In this document: positions 23,959 through 31,620 of the stretch, in pieces
How the letters are laid out: the number at the start of each line of letters is the position of its first letter
Position numbering within the stretch: the stretch's first letter is position 1
Origin: Candidatus Magasanikiibacteriota bacterium
Lineage (GTDB): Bacteria; Patescibacteriota; Patescibacteriia; Magasanikbacterales; JACTTX01
NCBI GenBank assembly: GCA_015661005.1
Contig: JACTTX010000010.1
Coordinates: 1-42,736 of the forward strand
Reading direction: 5' to 3'
Length of the DNA: 42,736 bases
The notes under the pieces: generated by a model
What the model was told of the DNA's origin: nothing
The model's database searches: none
What the model saw: the letters and a program-made list of their open reading frames with translations, nothing else
Made by a program: the position numbers and the translations under genes

Positions 23959-24918
23959 CTACAACCTTACATACCGTACAATTTTGGCGCTGTCAACAAG
24001 CGGTTTCAAAAACGCGTCCAAGTCAGCGTTCCCAATCAAGATATGACGGGCGCGGACTTCCGTCACTTTGGCGTCAGCCCCCTTCCCTTCCGTTTTCACT
24101 TCATCAACACGGATGATGTGATAGCCAAATTGTGATTCCACGATTCCCGAAACCTCACCTTTTTTTAAGGCAAAAGCCGCATTTTCAAATTCCGGCACCA
24201 TCATCCCTTCGCTAAAAAATCCCAGATCACCGCCTTTGGCGGCACTGCCCGGGTCTTGACTGTATTTTTTGGCCAACTCCTCAAAAGACGTCTTCCCTTC
24301 TTTAACCTCTTTCAGAACTTCCTCGGCTTTGGCCAAGGCTGTTTTGTTCAAATCATTTTGCAATTTTTCTTCGTAGACGAACGGGATGACCACATGGGTG
24401 CGGAACTGATCGCGATTCCAATTAAACCGTTCCTTCAATTCATTATCAAGGTCCGTGGCCGTGGCCGTCATGGTGCTGAAACCTTTTTCAAAATCATCCG
24501 GCGTCACCGTGATCCCGCGGCGCGCCAATTCCTGTTTTTCAATATTGGTGCGCACCCAACGCGCCCAAACTATTTCCCGCATCTGCGCTTCATCCGGTTT
24601 TTTTTCCACGTCTTTGAGCGCCTGCGCATTCACAAATTTAATGGTGGCGACGCCGTCCAGATAATCTTTAAGTGAAACCGCGTCCCCGTTCACCGTGCCC
24701 GCCGACAAATTCAGCGTTCGCACCATGACCCGCGTGAAATTATTATCCCAATTTTTTTTGTACACAGCCCAAACCGAGCCACCTAAACCAACGCCAGCCA
24801 AGACCAAAACCACCACCACGATTATCAAGATTCTCCGGCCGCGCCGCGATTTTGGGGTGGTGGGCGCATTTTGAATTGGTTCCACTGGTTGACTGCCTCC
24901 AAGAACATTATCCAGCAT
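23959..24918 (-). CDS. Membrane-anchored parvulin peptidyl-prolyl isomerase (PrsA/SurA-like)
   Basis: The 319-residue protein has a proline-rich cytoplasmic start, a basic stretch (SRRGRR) and one membrane segment (about 29-50, ILIIVVVVLVLAGVGLGGS), then a SurA-N-like helical region (about 70-200) and a parvulin domain (about 205-300): FEELAKKYSQDPGSAAKGGD, LGFFSEGMMVPEFENAAF, GEVSGIVESQFGYHIIRV. It should assist folding of exported proteins outside the membrane. A tail segment (VRARHILIGNADLD) repeats the parvulin opening motif, perhaps the start of a degenerate second domain. It follows the FtsB-like gene with a 7-nt gap. Confidence 0.9.
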   Translation of the reverse strand: MLDNVLGGSQPVEPIQNAPTTPKSRRGRRILIIVVVVLVLAGVGLGGSVWAVYKKNWDNNFTRVMVRTLNLSAGTVNGDAVSLKDYLDGVATIKFVNAQALKDVEKKPDEAQMREIVWARWVRTNIEKQELARRGITVTPDDFEKGFSTMTATATDLDNELKERFNWNRDQFRTHVVIPFVYEEKLQNDLNKTALAKAEEVLKEVKEGKTSFEELAKKYSQDPGSAAKGGDLGFFSEGMMVPEFENAAFALKKGEVSGIVESQFGYHIIRVDEVKTEGKGADAKVTEVRARHILIGNADLDAFLKPLVDSAKIVRYVRL

Positions 24919-24925
24919 ATTTTGG

Positions 24926-25342
24926 TTATTCGCCGGTTAGGGCTGATTTATGAAAGAAATAGTACCACCATTTTTTGGGAATGGATAGGTGTGACCCGTT
25001 CGGGCTGGCCGCACCGCTCTCCCCACTCATCTCTCCAATGCCGATAGCCGTTCCGGTTACTACAGCCACATGCTCACCGGGTTTTTTAAGATTGAAAGTC
25101 AGCCGCGCCGCTTCTTCCACAAACTGCGGGCTTTTTATCTGACTCAAAAGTTCCAGTGATTGAAATTTTTTTGACTCCAAGGCCTGCACTTGTTGTTCCA
25201 AGCGGGAAATTTCCTTGCGGATGGCCAGATCGCGATAATAAGCGCGACCCAAACCAATGGCAAAGAGCGCGACCAAAATCAGCGCGGTCACTAAAAATCC
25301 TCTTGAGAGAAAAAATTTTTTCCAAGCCGCGGACTTTCCCAT
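24926..25342 (-). CDS. FtsB/DivIC-like septum formation initiator
   Basis: From the ATG at 25342 the product is 138 residues: a short basic start (MGKSAAWKKFFLSRG), one membrane helix (about 15-33, LVTALILVALFAIGLGRA) and a coiled coil (about 40-62, IRKEISRLEQQVQALESKK), followed by SPQFVEEAARLTFNLKKPGE. The order and the EEAARLTFNLKKPGE segment match FtsB/DivIC, which links early and late divisome proteins. The rest is a low-complexity tail ending KKWWYYFFHKSALTGE. A longer upstream frame (to 25453) runs through palindromic repeat DNA and was rejected. Confidence 0.8.
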   Translation of the reverse strand: MGKSAAWKKFFLSRGFLVTALILVALFAIGLGRAYYRDLAIRKEISRLEQQVQALESKKFQSLELLSQIKSPQFVEEAARLTFNLKKPGEHVAVVTGTAIGIGEMSGESGAASPNGSHLSIPKKWWYYFFHKSALTGE

Positions 25343-25359
25343 AAACGTTCGGATAGTAA

Positions 25360-25501
25360 TCTGTGAATGTCGTGCGATAGCGCAGAGAGAAGCGCAAATG
25401 TCGTGTTGCTTAGAACAAGAACTCTGCGGCGACTGGCGAATGCAACGGAGCAAATATCGTGTTCTTCAATCAAGAACGATATTTGCCCCCTTCCATTCGC
25501 C
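25360..25501. repeat. Palindromic element B (two copies, one degenerate)
   Basis: The right copy has inner arms GCAAATATCGT (25450-25460) and ACGATATTTGC (25476-25486) around GTTCTTCAATCAAGA, and outer arms GGCGAATG (25435-25442) and CATTCGCC (25494-25501). To its left GCAAATGTCGTGTTGCTTAG (from 25393) is half of the element A type, with its reversed loop. It fills the gap between the PH-domain and FtsB-like genes. Confidence 0.75.
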
Positions 25502-25504
25502 AGT

Positions 25505-25575
25505 ATCCAGCTTCCATCTTCTATCTTCCATCTTCCATCTTCTGATCTCCATCTTCCATCTCCATCCGCTCTTCC
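25505..25575. repeat. Degenerate GGAAGATGGA tandem repeats
   Basis: On the minus strand a purine-rich 9-10 bp unit (GAAGATGGA and variants) is repeated about seven times. It begins inside the 3' end of the PH-domain gene, where it encodes MEMEDGDQKMEDGR, and continues past its stop. Similar runs border element C (26166-26195 and 26345-26410). Confidence 0.7.
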
Positions 25576-26165
25576 AGAACATTTTTTAATGCTTCGCGTT
25601 CCGTTACTTTTAATTTCTCCAACTGCTGAACCATACTTACCAATGTTTGACGGCTCTCGCCACTGGCCGGATCTGCCATAAATTGTTTGCACAAATCAAG
25701 GACAAGACGCTGGACGCGTTCTGGGCGGCGGACGCAAGGGATTTTCAAATTCACCGAACCCCACGCCGTCTGCACATTGACATCCCCGTAATGCAATGAT
25801 GTTTGCCAAAATCCATGGAAGTGAAAAGACACATCCTGAATTTTTTCCAAAGTGGACTCGGAAACAACACGTTCAAAAAATCCGCGCTGATCAAAATCAA
25901 TGATACGCTCATTGGTGATGGCAAAGGCGTTGCGATACCAAAGAAAAAAACGGCGGCCAATCAAGATTAGACCAAGGATGATGAGGGCAATAAATATCGC
26001 GATGCCAATACCGCCCAAAATAAAAAGCGGAAAAAGTAAAAAGAAGGCCGCAAGGATTAAAAGTCCGCCCATAAAATAGGCGCCCCAATCCACCAACGGA
26101 AACCGCCGCACGATCAGGAAGACGCGCTCGTCGGGTTTTAGATTCAGATGACGATGGAAGGACAT
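25521..26165 (-). CDS. Bacterial PH-domain membrane protein (YdbS/DUF304 type)
   Basis: From the ATG at 26165 (MSFHRHLNLKPDERVF) the product is 214 residues with two membrane helices (about 28-75, MGGLLILAAFFLLFPLFIL and IGIAIFIALIILGLILIG) followed by FAITNERIIDFDQRGFF, SESTLEKIQDVSFHF and FGDVNVQTA-like YGDVNVQTAWG, the features of bacterial PH (bPH2) domains. Function in the envelope is unknown. The last 14 residues come from simple GGAAGATGGA repeats and are probably an accidental extension after loss of the original stop. A 14-residue upstream extension (to 26207) also runs through repeat DNA and was rejected. Confidence 0.8.
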   Translation of the reverse strand: MSFHRHLNLKPDERVFLIVRRFPLVDWGAYFMGGLLILAAFFLLFPLFILGGIGIAIFIALIILGLILIGRRFFLWYRNAFAITNERIIDFDQRGFFERVVSESTLEKIQDVSFHFHGFWQTSLHYGDVNVQTAWGSVNLKIPCVRRPERVQRLVLDLCKQFMADPASGESRQTLVSMVQQLEKLKVTEREALKNVLEERMEMEDGDQKMEDGR

Positions 26166-26193
26166 ATGAAAGCTGGAGAGTGGAAGCTGGAGG

Positions 26194-26345
26194 AGAATGA
26201 AGCGCAAATGTCGTTCTTGTCTTGTGCTGAATAGTTATCGGCAAATGTCGTGTTGCTTAGACCAAAAACGCCATAGTGACCGGTGAATGGAGGGGCGCAA
26301 ATATCGTTCTTGATTGGAGAACACGATATTTGCGCCCTTCCATTC
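26194..26345. repeat. Palindromic element C (degenerate nested copy plus hairpin)
   Basis: The right part is a clean hairpin: GGGCGCAAATATCGT (26293-26307), loop with TCTTGATTGGAGAAC, then ACGATATTTGCGCCC (26323-26337), with outer arms GAATGGA (26285-26291) and TCCATTC (26339-26345). The left part (26194-26280) reads CGCAAATGTCGTTCTTGTCT...AATAGTTATCGGCAAATG, colinear with the reverse of element E but decayed in its second half. Confidence 0.75.
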
Positions 26346-26374
26346 TTCGGTCTCCGGCTTCCGGTCTCCGGCTT

Positions 26375-27769
26375 TTAGCTTCTATCTTCCAGCTTCCGGT
26401 CTCCGATACATTCTCGCACGACCGCGCGATCATCCCACGGAATTAACTTTCCGCCGATGTCGGCGATGGCCTGCTCGGCGCCTTTGCCGGTGATCAAAAT
26501 CAGAGGTGGCGGCGCGGCGCCATCTGATTGTCCAAACTCGCTGGCCATCGCGATGGCTTTTTGAATGGCTTCGCGGCGGTCAAGTACGCGAAAAATCCCC
26601 TCACCTTCCATTTTACCACTTTGCGTGGCGCCGGCATACACATCATCAATGATTTTTTGCGGATCGTCGTCATACGGATCTTCGTTGGTGATAATCGTGA
26701 TATCCGCGTTTTGCGCGGAAATCATCCCCATCTTTGGACGGCGAGAAACATCCCGCCCGCCGCCGGCCGAGCCAACAACATGGATAATTTTCCCGTGCGG
26801 CATCTGTTTCACGATTTCCATTGTTTGCGCCAATGCCACCGGCTCAAACGCATAATCAACAATTACGGTGAAGGGTTGACCCTCATTGATAAACTCCATT
26901 CTGCCGGGCACGCCGGAAATTTTTTGCAAACCTTGACGCGATGTTTCAAGCGGCACGCCGAAAGCATAACAAATTGTTGCGGCCATGGCGGCGTTATAAA
27001 TGTTATAAGTTCCGAAAAGTTGAAGATTAAAATTGACGTCATTGATTTTAAAGTGCACGCCACTACCATCAGCGAGCGGTTCTTCGGCCTTAATGAAGGT
27101 GCAGGTGGATTCAGAAATCTGCGTCATCGCGCCTTCAATATGCAGACATAACGGGGACAGTTCTAAAGGGGACAGTTCTAAATTATGATGCGACTTAAAT
27201 GTGTCCCCTTTAGAACTGTCCCCAACGGTCATCAGAAAATCTGACGCGTGCTCATTGTCAGCGTTCACAACTTGAATTGCGCCGACGGCCTGGCTAAACA
27301 ATTTAATTTTTGCGGCTTTGTATTTTTCAAAACTGCCGTGGGCTTCAATATGTTCCGGATAAAGATTGGTCAAGGCGACGAGATCATATTTGATGCCGAT
27401 ATGGCGAAACTGTTCAATGCCTTGTGAAGTGGTTTCAATAATCGCGTGCGTACATCCGGCGTTCACCATCTGCCGCAAAAGTTTTTGCGTTTGAAAACGA
27501 CCGAGCATGGTCATCTTACGGTCGTTCAGCCATTCCTTGTCCGCGATTTTGAAAAGCATGGTTGAGGTAACGCCAACTTTGAAACCGGCGGCTTCAAGAA
27601 TTTTGGCCGTTAAAAAAACGGTGGTGGATTTTCCGCTGGTGCCGGTGATGCCAATAACCTTTAGTTGACGCGATGGATTCCCGTACCAAGTAGCCGCTAG
27701 TTTGGCGAGGGAAAAGTGATATAGCGCCAGAAGTGGTTTGGGGACTAGTTTGCGTAAAAAACGGTTCAT
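26375..27769 (-). CDS. murE: MurE-like Mur ligase with in-frame repeat insertion
   Basis: From the ATG at 27769 (MNRFLRKLVPKPLLALYHF) the enzyme is 464 residues. It has the ATP loop GITGTSGKSTT (about 38-48), the central domain (TTSQGIEQFRHIGIKYDLVA, TNLYPEHIEAHGSFEKY, VVNADNEHASDF) and the C-terminal domain (GVPGRMEFI, VDYAFEPVAL, TNEDPYDDDPQKI). It resembles UDP-MurNAc-tripeptide synthetases but lacks the usual N-terminal UDP-binding domain of about 90 residues, and has NEDPYDDDP where diaminopimelate enzymes have DNPR, so the amino acid it adds is uncertain. Residues about 183-206 are encoded by a REP-like palindrome (see 27153-27223). The C-terminal DRKLEDRS comes from simple repeats. Its promoter is leaderless-type. 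Confidence 0.88.
   Translation of the reverse strand: MNRFLRKLVPKPLLALYHFSLAKLAATWYGNPSRQLKVIGITGTSGKSTTVFLTAKILEAAGFKVGVTSTMLFKIADKEWLNDRKMTMLGRFQTQKLLRQMVNAGCTHAIIETTSQGIEQFRHIGIKYDLVALTNLYPEHIEAHGSFEKYKAAKIKLFSQAVGAIQVVNADNEHASDFLMTVGDSSKGDTFKSHHNLELSPLELSPLCLHIEGAMTQISESTCTFIKAEEPLADGSGVHFKINDVNFNLQLFGTYNIYNAAMAATICYAFGVPLETSRQGLQKISGVPGRMEFINEGQPFTVIVDYAFEPVALAQTMEIVKQMPHGKIIHVVGSAGGGRDVSRRPKMGMISAQNADITIITNEDPYDDDPQKIIDDVYAGATQSGKMEGEGIFRVLDRREAIQKAIAMASEFGQSDGAAPPPLILITGKGAEQAIADIGGKLIPWDDRAVVRECIGDRKLEDRS
27153..27223. repeat. REP-like palindrome inserted in murE
   Basis: Perfect 22-bp arms (27153-27174 and 27202-27223) built from two tandem units, GGGGACAGTTCTAAA and GGGGACAG, around a 27-nt centre. 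A second copy is at 33820-33888. In murE it is read in frame and encodes LELSPLELSPL and flanking residues without a stop. REP sequences of this sort are usually moved by RAYT transposases; none is in the window. Confidence 0.9.
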
Positions 27770-27779
27770 AACTTGCCTA

Positions 27780-27808
27780 AATATAGCGAGTTCTTGACAT
27801 TTTGGCAA
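27780..27808 (-). promoter_or_regulatory. murE promoter (near-leaderless)
   Basis: Minus-strand TTGCCA (27808-27803), a 17-bp spacer and TATATT (27785-27780); the ATG at 27769 is 10 nt further, so the leader is about 4 nt. It overlaps the divergent promoter of the small gene at 27867. An inverted repeat ACTTGCC (27771-27777)/GGCAAGT (27804-27810) spans both and could bind a shared regulator. Confidence 0.65.
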
Positions 27809-27822
27809 GTTTTTGGTATTGT
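27794..27822 (+). promoter_or_regulatory. Promoter of the small orphan gene
   Basis: TTGACA (27794-27799), a 17-bp spacer and TATTGT (27817-27822). The leader is about 38 nt and contains the strong ribosome-binding site AAAGGAG (27855-27861). Confidence 0.75.
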
Positions 27823-27866
27823 AAAGCGTAACAAGACATGACCACTCAAACGCAAAGGAGAACGAA

Positions 27867-28160
27867 ATGAAACTTTGGTTGCAGGTTGGTGCGGACAAGT
27901 TTGAGGAAACTACGCTCCAGGTCGGCGATACGATCCTCGTCCGACTGCGCAATGGCTCGGTTAGCATGAATCGCGGCAGTAGCAAGTTGTGGTTCGGACG
28001 ACGCGAAAACAGGCAAGAGAAGTGGTGCGTAAAGGATAATGCGTCCGCAGTCACGTACGACTATGCGCTCAAGGTCGCCCTCTTCATCGCCGACCTCGCC
28101 CAGCTCATCTGCATGAAAGAACGCGTGGATGAAGAGCACGCACTCTTCATCCTCCGCTAA
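27867..28160 (+). CDS. Small orphan protein with strong RBS and own terminator
   Basis: The product is 97 residues, beginning MKLWLQVGADKFEETTLQVG and ending KERVDEEHALFILR. I recognise no family. It has a beta-rich first half (DTILVRLRNGSVSMN, SKLWFGRRENRQEKW), one central Cys (KWCVKDN) and a helical second half (YDYALKVALFIADLAQLIC) and no signal peptide. It stands alone in its orientation with promoter, AAGGAG Shine-Dalgarno at an ideal distance and a hairpin after the stop, which makes it a convincing gene. The strong Shine-Dalgarno is unlike its neighbours, most of which lack one, so a high translation rate or acquisition from elsewhere is possible. Confidence 0.8.
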   Translation: MKLWLQVGADKFEETTLQVGDTILVRLRNGSVSMNRGSSKLWFGRRENRQEKWCVKDNASAVTYDYALKVALFIADLAQLICMKERVDEEHALFILR

Positions 28161-28172
28161 CACCAGACGCGC

Positions 28173-28200
28173 GAGCCGTCCGAGAAACTTCGGACGGCTC
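28173..28200 (+). terminator. Hairpin after the small orphan gene
   Basis: GAGCCGTCCGA (28173-28183), six-nt loop, TCGGACGGCTC (28190-28200), a perfect 11-bp stem 13 nt after the stop. The following AATCATTTT is only moderately T-rich, so termination is likely but not certain. It also lies after the dedA stop in the other direction. Confidence 0.75.
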
Positions 28201-28224
28201 AATCATTTTCCACGGAAGTTTTTT

Positions 28225-28881
28225 TCAAACGGTTTTTTTGAATCGCGCGGAAAAATTTTTCCAAACGGTTTTTATCATCACCGCTGTTTGCGCCCGATGT
28301 TCTGGATTTTTTAAAATGTGAATCACGCTCGGCGCAATGGAAAGAAGAATGATCAAAATAATTATCGGCGCCAGATATTTATCAATCCCGGGCACGACAC
28401 TCCCCAAAAAATATCCAAGCAAAGTAATGCCAATGGCCCAAAGGCCGCCGCCAATCACGTTATAGGTTAAGAAAGCGGCGTAACGCATTCGTCCGACGCC
28501 GGCAATGACCGGCGCGAAGGTGCGCACAATCGGCATAAATCGCGCCAAGATGATGGTCTTGCCGCCGTGACGCTCATAAAATTTTTGCGCTCGCGCCAAA
28601 TGATCCTTATGAAAAAATAATGAGTCCTCGCGCTTGAAAAGCGCCGGACCGAGCCGCCGACCGATTGAATAACCGACACTGTCACCGGCAACGGCGCAAA
28701 TAAACGCGCCAATGACGGTTACCCAGATATTCAAAACATTTTGCGAGGCCAAAAAACCGGCGGTGAAAAGCAGAGAGTCGCCGGGTAAAAAAAATCCAAT
28801 CAGCAAACCGGACTCGGCAAAGACAATACCAAAAATTCCTAGATAGCCGACGGTCTTTATGAGATTAACAAGATCAAACAC
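28225..28881 (-). CDS. DedA-family membrane protein
   Basis: The 218-residue protein shows the DedA (SNARE-associated) pattern: FAESGLLIGFFLPGDSLLF, AVAGDSVGYSIGRRLG and FARFMPIVRTFAPVIAGVGRM-like LARFMPIVRTFAPVIAGV, with about five membrane segments. The acidic Glu in FAESG and the Arg in ARFMPIVR are the conserved functional residues. DedA proteins flip polyprenyl phosphate or phospholipids, and undecaprenyl phosphate recycling would suit the MurG/MraY genes nearby. It starts with GTG only 10 nt after the CCA of tRNA-Lys, so it is apparently read from the tRNA transcript and becomes near-leaderless after tRNA 3' processing. Confidence 0.93.
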   Translation of the reverse strand: MFDLVNLIKTVGYLGIFGIVFAESGLLIGFFLPGDSLLFTAGFLASQNVLNIWVTVIGAFICAVAGDSVGYSIGRRLGPALFKREDSLFFHKDHLARAQKFYERHGGKTIILARFMPIVRTFAPVIAGVGRMRYAAFLTYNVIGGGLWAIGITLLGYFLGSVVPGIDKYLAPIIILIILLSIAPSVIHILKNPEHRAQTAVMIKTVWKNFSARFKKTV

Positions 28882-28891
28882 GTGTTGATAT

Positions 28892-28967
28892 TGGTGGGTC
28901 GGGTGGGAATCGAACCCACGACCATCAGCTTAAAAGGCTGTTGCTCTACCGACTGAGCTACCGACCC
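28892..28967 (-). tRNA. tRNA-Lys (anticodon TTT)
   Basis: Minus-strand cloverleaf: acceptor GGGTCGG/CCGACCC, D-arm GCTCAGTCGGTAGAGC, anticodon loop CTTTTAA (anticodon TTT), T-arm GTGGGTTCGATTCCCAC, discriminator A and encoded CCA. Confidence 0.96.
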
Positions 28968-28978
28968 AACGAGAGAGT

Positions 28979-29006
28979 GAAAAGCGAAATCTTGTTTTCG
29001 CTTTTC
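28979..29006. repeat. Hairpin upstream of tRNA-Lys
   Basis: GAAAAGCGAAA-TCTTG-TTTTCGCTTTTC is nearly perfect and resembles the hairpin beside the tRNA-Thr/Gly pair at 23756-23785. Fragments of the same motif (AAGATTTCGCGAAGCGAAAA) recur at about 29025-29043. The rest of the gap to 29132 shows nothing recognisable. Confidence 0.5.
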
Positions 29007-29131
29007 CGAACGAGTTGGGTCGGCAAGATTTCGCGAAGCGAAAAATTTACAAGACCCAAGTGAGTGAAATGAAAATGCTGGCACTTTTTCTTCCGAGCGA
29101 CGATGATATTTTTCTAACCCACAAAATCTTA

Positions 29132-30262
29132 TCATTTCCCGCCGTCATTGGCAATGCCGCTTTTCCATGCCAAAAACAACATCAGCGGCGCCAAGATTAT
29201 CGGCGCCAGCAATGCGGCCTTAAGTCCTATCGTGAAGGCAAGCAAAAGAACCGCCAAGGCGCCAATTCCGGCCACAATCTCCATCAATCCGGCGGCATGA
29301 TAAATATCGTGTCCCCGAAAAGAAGAATAGAGCCGTGTTTCCAGCGGCACAAGCGCCAATAAAAATCCAACGGATGCCGCAAAATTGGTGAGCGTCAAGA
29401 AAGAACCGGCAAAAAAACGCCAAACGGAAACTAAAATTATGATCAGGGCGCCGACGGCGACAGCCAGCCGCCACCAAAATGGTTTTATAATTATTCGTTT
29501 TAATCCGCTGACCACCAGAATCGTGGCGGCGGCCGTTGAAACCGGAATCAAACTGATGAAGGCGAGCGACAGCCCGTCCAGATAAACGTAAATCGCCCAG
29601 ATCCAAAAGAGATTTATTTCTAACGCGCGCAAAAAACCGTAAGCCAGGAGCGATCTCATCACCGTCTTGATTGCGATTTTCGGATGGGTGTCAATGTCCA
29701 GCGGACGATTGACGATTGAAACGAGTGGCCACAAAGAAACTAAAATAAACAGCGCCGCGGTCAAAAGAAGGAACGGCTTACCGGCGGTTAAAAGCAGGGC
29801 GCCAACGAAGGGCGCCAAGAGTGAGGCAAACTGCGCGGCAATAGCCAGATTGCCCATGTTCGTTACCACATGAGCGGCCGAAGTGTTGTGAATCATGATA
29901 CTGCGGTAGGCCACGTAATAAAAAGCGTAGTAGAGGCCTTCGCAAATAAACAGCGCGATAAAAACCAGCGGTTGCGGACTGTTGACGCTAAAAAAAATAA
30001 TCAAACCGAGTTCAGCCAGAGTGGCGAGAACGTTGAAATAAAAAATTTTCTTGAAGCGTACGAGACGCGTGTTCGCGACGGTAGTTGTCAGCATTACGAC
30101 AAACACGCTGATCAAAAAAAGAAACGCATACGTCAGTGAATATCCGTTTTTGAGGACAAGAATCGGAACAAAGATACTGTAAAGACCGCGACCGAGAAAA
30201 TGCAAAAAAGCATGGAGATCAAAGCGCCGGAAAATTCGCGTTTCGTTGGTGATGATGCTCAT
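29132..30262 (-). CDS. MFS-type membrane transporter
   Basis: The 376-residue protein is almost entirely hydrophobic with about 11-12 predicted membrane helices. Openings such as FDLHAFLHFLGRGLYSIFVPILVL and IAAQFASLLAPFVGALLL fit the major facilitator superfamily, as found in many CPR genomes. The substrate cannot be read from the sequence. Its start overlaps the stop of the GT39-like gene by 4 nt (ATGA), so it is the last member of the mraY-ftsW-murG-GT39 run. An envelope-related cargo would be in keeping but is inferred. Confidence 0.75.
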   Translation of the reverse strand: MSIITNETRIFRRFDLHAFLHFLGRGLYSIFVPILVLKNGYSLTYAFLFLISVFVVMLTTTVANTRLVRFKKIFYFNVLATLAELGLIIFFSVNSPQPLVFIALFICEGLYYAFYYVAYRSIMIHNTSAAHVVTNMGNLAIAAQFASLLAPFVGALLLTAGKPFLLLTAALFILVSLWPLVSIVNRPLDIDTHPKIAIKTVMRSLLAYGFLRALEINLFWIWAIYVYLDGLSLAFISLIPVSTAAATILVVSGLKRIIIKPFWWRLAVAVGALIIILVSVWRFFAGSFLTLTNFAASVGFLLALVPLETRLYSSFRGHDIYHAAGLMEIVAGIGALAVLLLAFTIGLKAALLAPIILAPLMLFLAWKSGIANDGGK

Positions 30263-31620
30263 AATTTGGAATCTTCAGAGAGACGCGAACCGATGAACCG
30301 ACGGACGAGGCCGCTGATACCGGCCGACGCCAACAAAAATAAAAATGGTTCCGCCGGCAAACGATAACGGCTGTAGGAAACCGGTCCGGTAAGCAGGGCA
30401 AAATAAATTATCATGATCCAAAAAAGAAAAAACCAACGGCGTTCCTTAAAACTGCGCCAAGAAAAAATTGCCGCTATCCAAACCGCTAACCAAAATAATC
30501 TTTCCAGAGCAACGAGCGGATCAGCGATAAAACGTTCCCACAGCACGCTCAATTTTCCGGACAAAAGAAGATTGGACGCCTCGACGGTAATTTTTGGATT
30601 GGTGACATTGCGAATCAGCGCAATGCTACTGCCAATAAAAAACGGAACAGTGCGGACTAAGTGATACTTGGCGTAGCCCGCCGGATCTGCCGATAAATAA
30701 TGGAAGACGGTTTTCATGGCCGCTCTTTGCGCGGCGGCCGTGCGCAAATAATCAAGCGACGTTAATGCTGATTCCTTCAGAAGCCCGGTTATAACTTCGT
30801 CGTTCGGCCGACCGGTTTTGAAACTCAAAAATCCGCCGATGTTGTAAACAAACGCATTGTAAGCCGTGATTGATGAAATCTGCGGACTTCCGGTTATCCG
30901 ATAATTGCGGACTATCCACGGCGCCAAGGGAATGACAACTGCCAAAATAAAAACGATCACCGTCAGAAACACTTTTTTTGAAAAAATGCGCCGTCGTTCG
31001 TTCAAAAAATAAAACATCAAAAAAAATAATGGCAAAAATGTCGCGATTGGCCGAACGAGAATGGCGGCGCCGAGTGACAGACCGGCCGCGGCCATTAGCC
31101 GCCAATAATCAGCGCGGATAAAAAAATAAATCACCAACGTTATCAAAAAAACAAAAAGCGTGTCGCTCATTATGGTAATGGTGTGGAAAATCACGCCGGG
31201 TTCCAAAAGATATAATACCGCGGCCGTGAGCCCGACGCCGCGCGTTACCACTCTCTCCCCTATTTTGAAAATAATCCAAGCGGTGAGCGCGGCCAAAATA
31301 ATTTGCGCCGCCACAACGCCGGTGAAACTTCCAAATAACCATTTTATTCCGGCGGCAAAAAGCGGATAACCAATGGTGCGGAAAATTTCCGGATCAAATG
31401 ACGGCGCGGCGCTTAAAGAAAATACGCCGCGCGTCAGTAAATTGTCAGCCAGCCGGGCGTAGTCCGCGGAATCGTGGCCAAAAACCGGAAACGAGTAAGC
31501 CGGATATTTGTCCAAGTCACCGTGAACGCGTTCATAATGCGCAAACCAAATCAGCGCCGGAACATATATGATCGCCACGATCAAACCAAAAAAGAGCGCC
31601 AGGCGGCGATCACTTTTCAT
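30259..31620 (-). CDS. GT39/ArnT-like membrane glycosyltransferase
   Basis: The 453-residue polytopic protein has the layout of polyprenyl-phosphate-sugar-dependent glycosyltransferases (PMT/ArnT, GT39/GT83): first membrane helix, then an external loop with FGHDSADYARLADNLL (the acidic catalytic-loop type motif), FRTIGYPLFAAGIKWLF, about ten further helices, and a C-terminal RYRLPAEPFLFLLASAGI. It would transfer a sugar from a lipid carrier to a cell-surface acceptor. It overlaps murG by 11 nt and the MFS gene by 4 nt, so it is tightly bound into the peptidoglycan cluster. Acceptor and sugar are unknown. Confidence 0.78.
   Translation of the reverse strand: MKSDRRLALFFGLIVAIIYVPALIWFAHYERVHGDLDKYPAYSFPVFGHDSADYARLADNLLTRGVFSLSAAPSFDPEIFRTIGYPLFAAGIKWLFGSFTGVVAAQIILAALTAWIIFKIGERVVTRGVGLTAAVLYLLEPGVIFHTITIMSDTLFVFLITLVIYFFIRADYWRLMAAAGLSLGAAILVRPIATFLPLFFLMFYFLNERRRIFSKKVFLTVIVFILAVVIPLAPWIVRNYRITGSPQISSITAYNAFVYNIGGFLSFKTGRPNDEVITGLLKESALTSLDYLRTAAAQRAAMKTVFHYLSADPAGYAKYHLVRTVPFFIGSSIALIRNVTNPKITVEASNLLLSGKLSVLWERFIADPLVALERLFWLAVWIAAIFSWRSFKERRWFFLFWIMIIYFALLTGPVSYSRYRLPAEPFLFLLASAGISGLVRRFIGSRLSEDSKL

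Noticed and set aside
25505-25575. Possible CRISPR or direct-repeat array
   Set aside because: The unit is a 9-10 bp purine-rich simple repeat without spacers.
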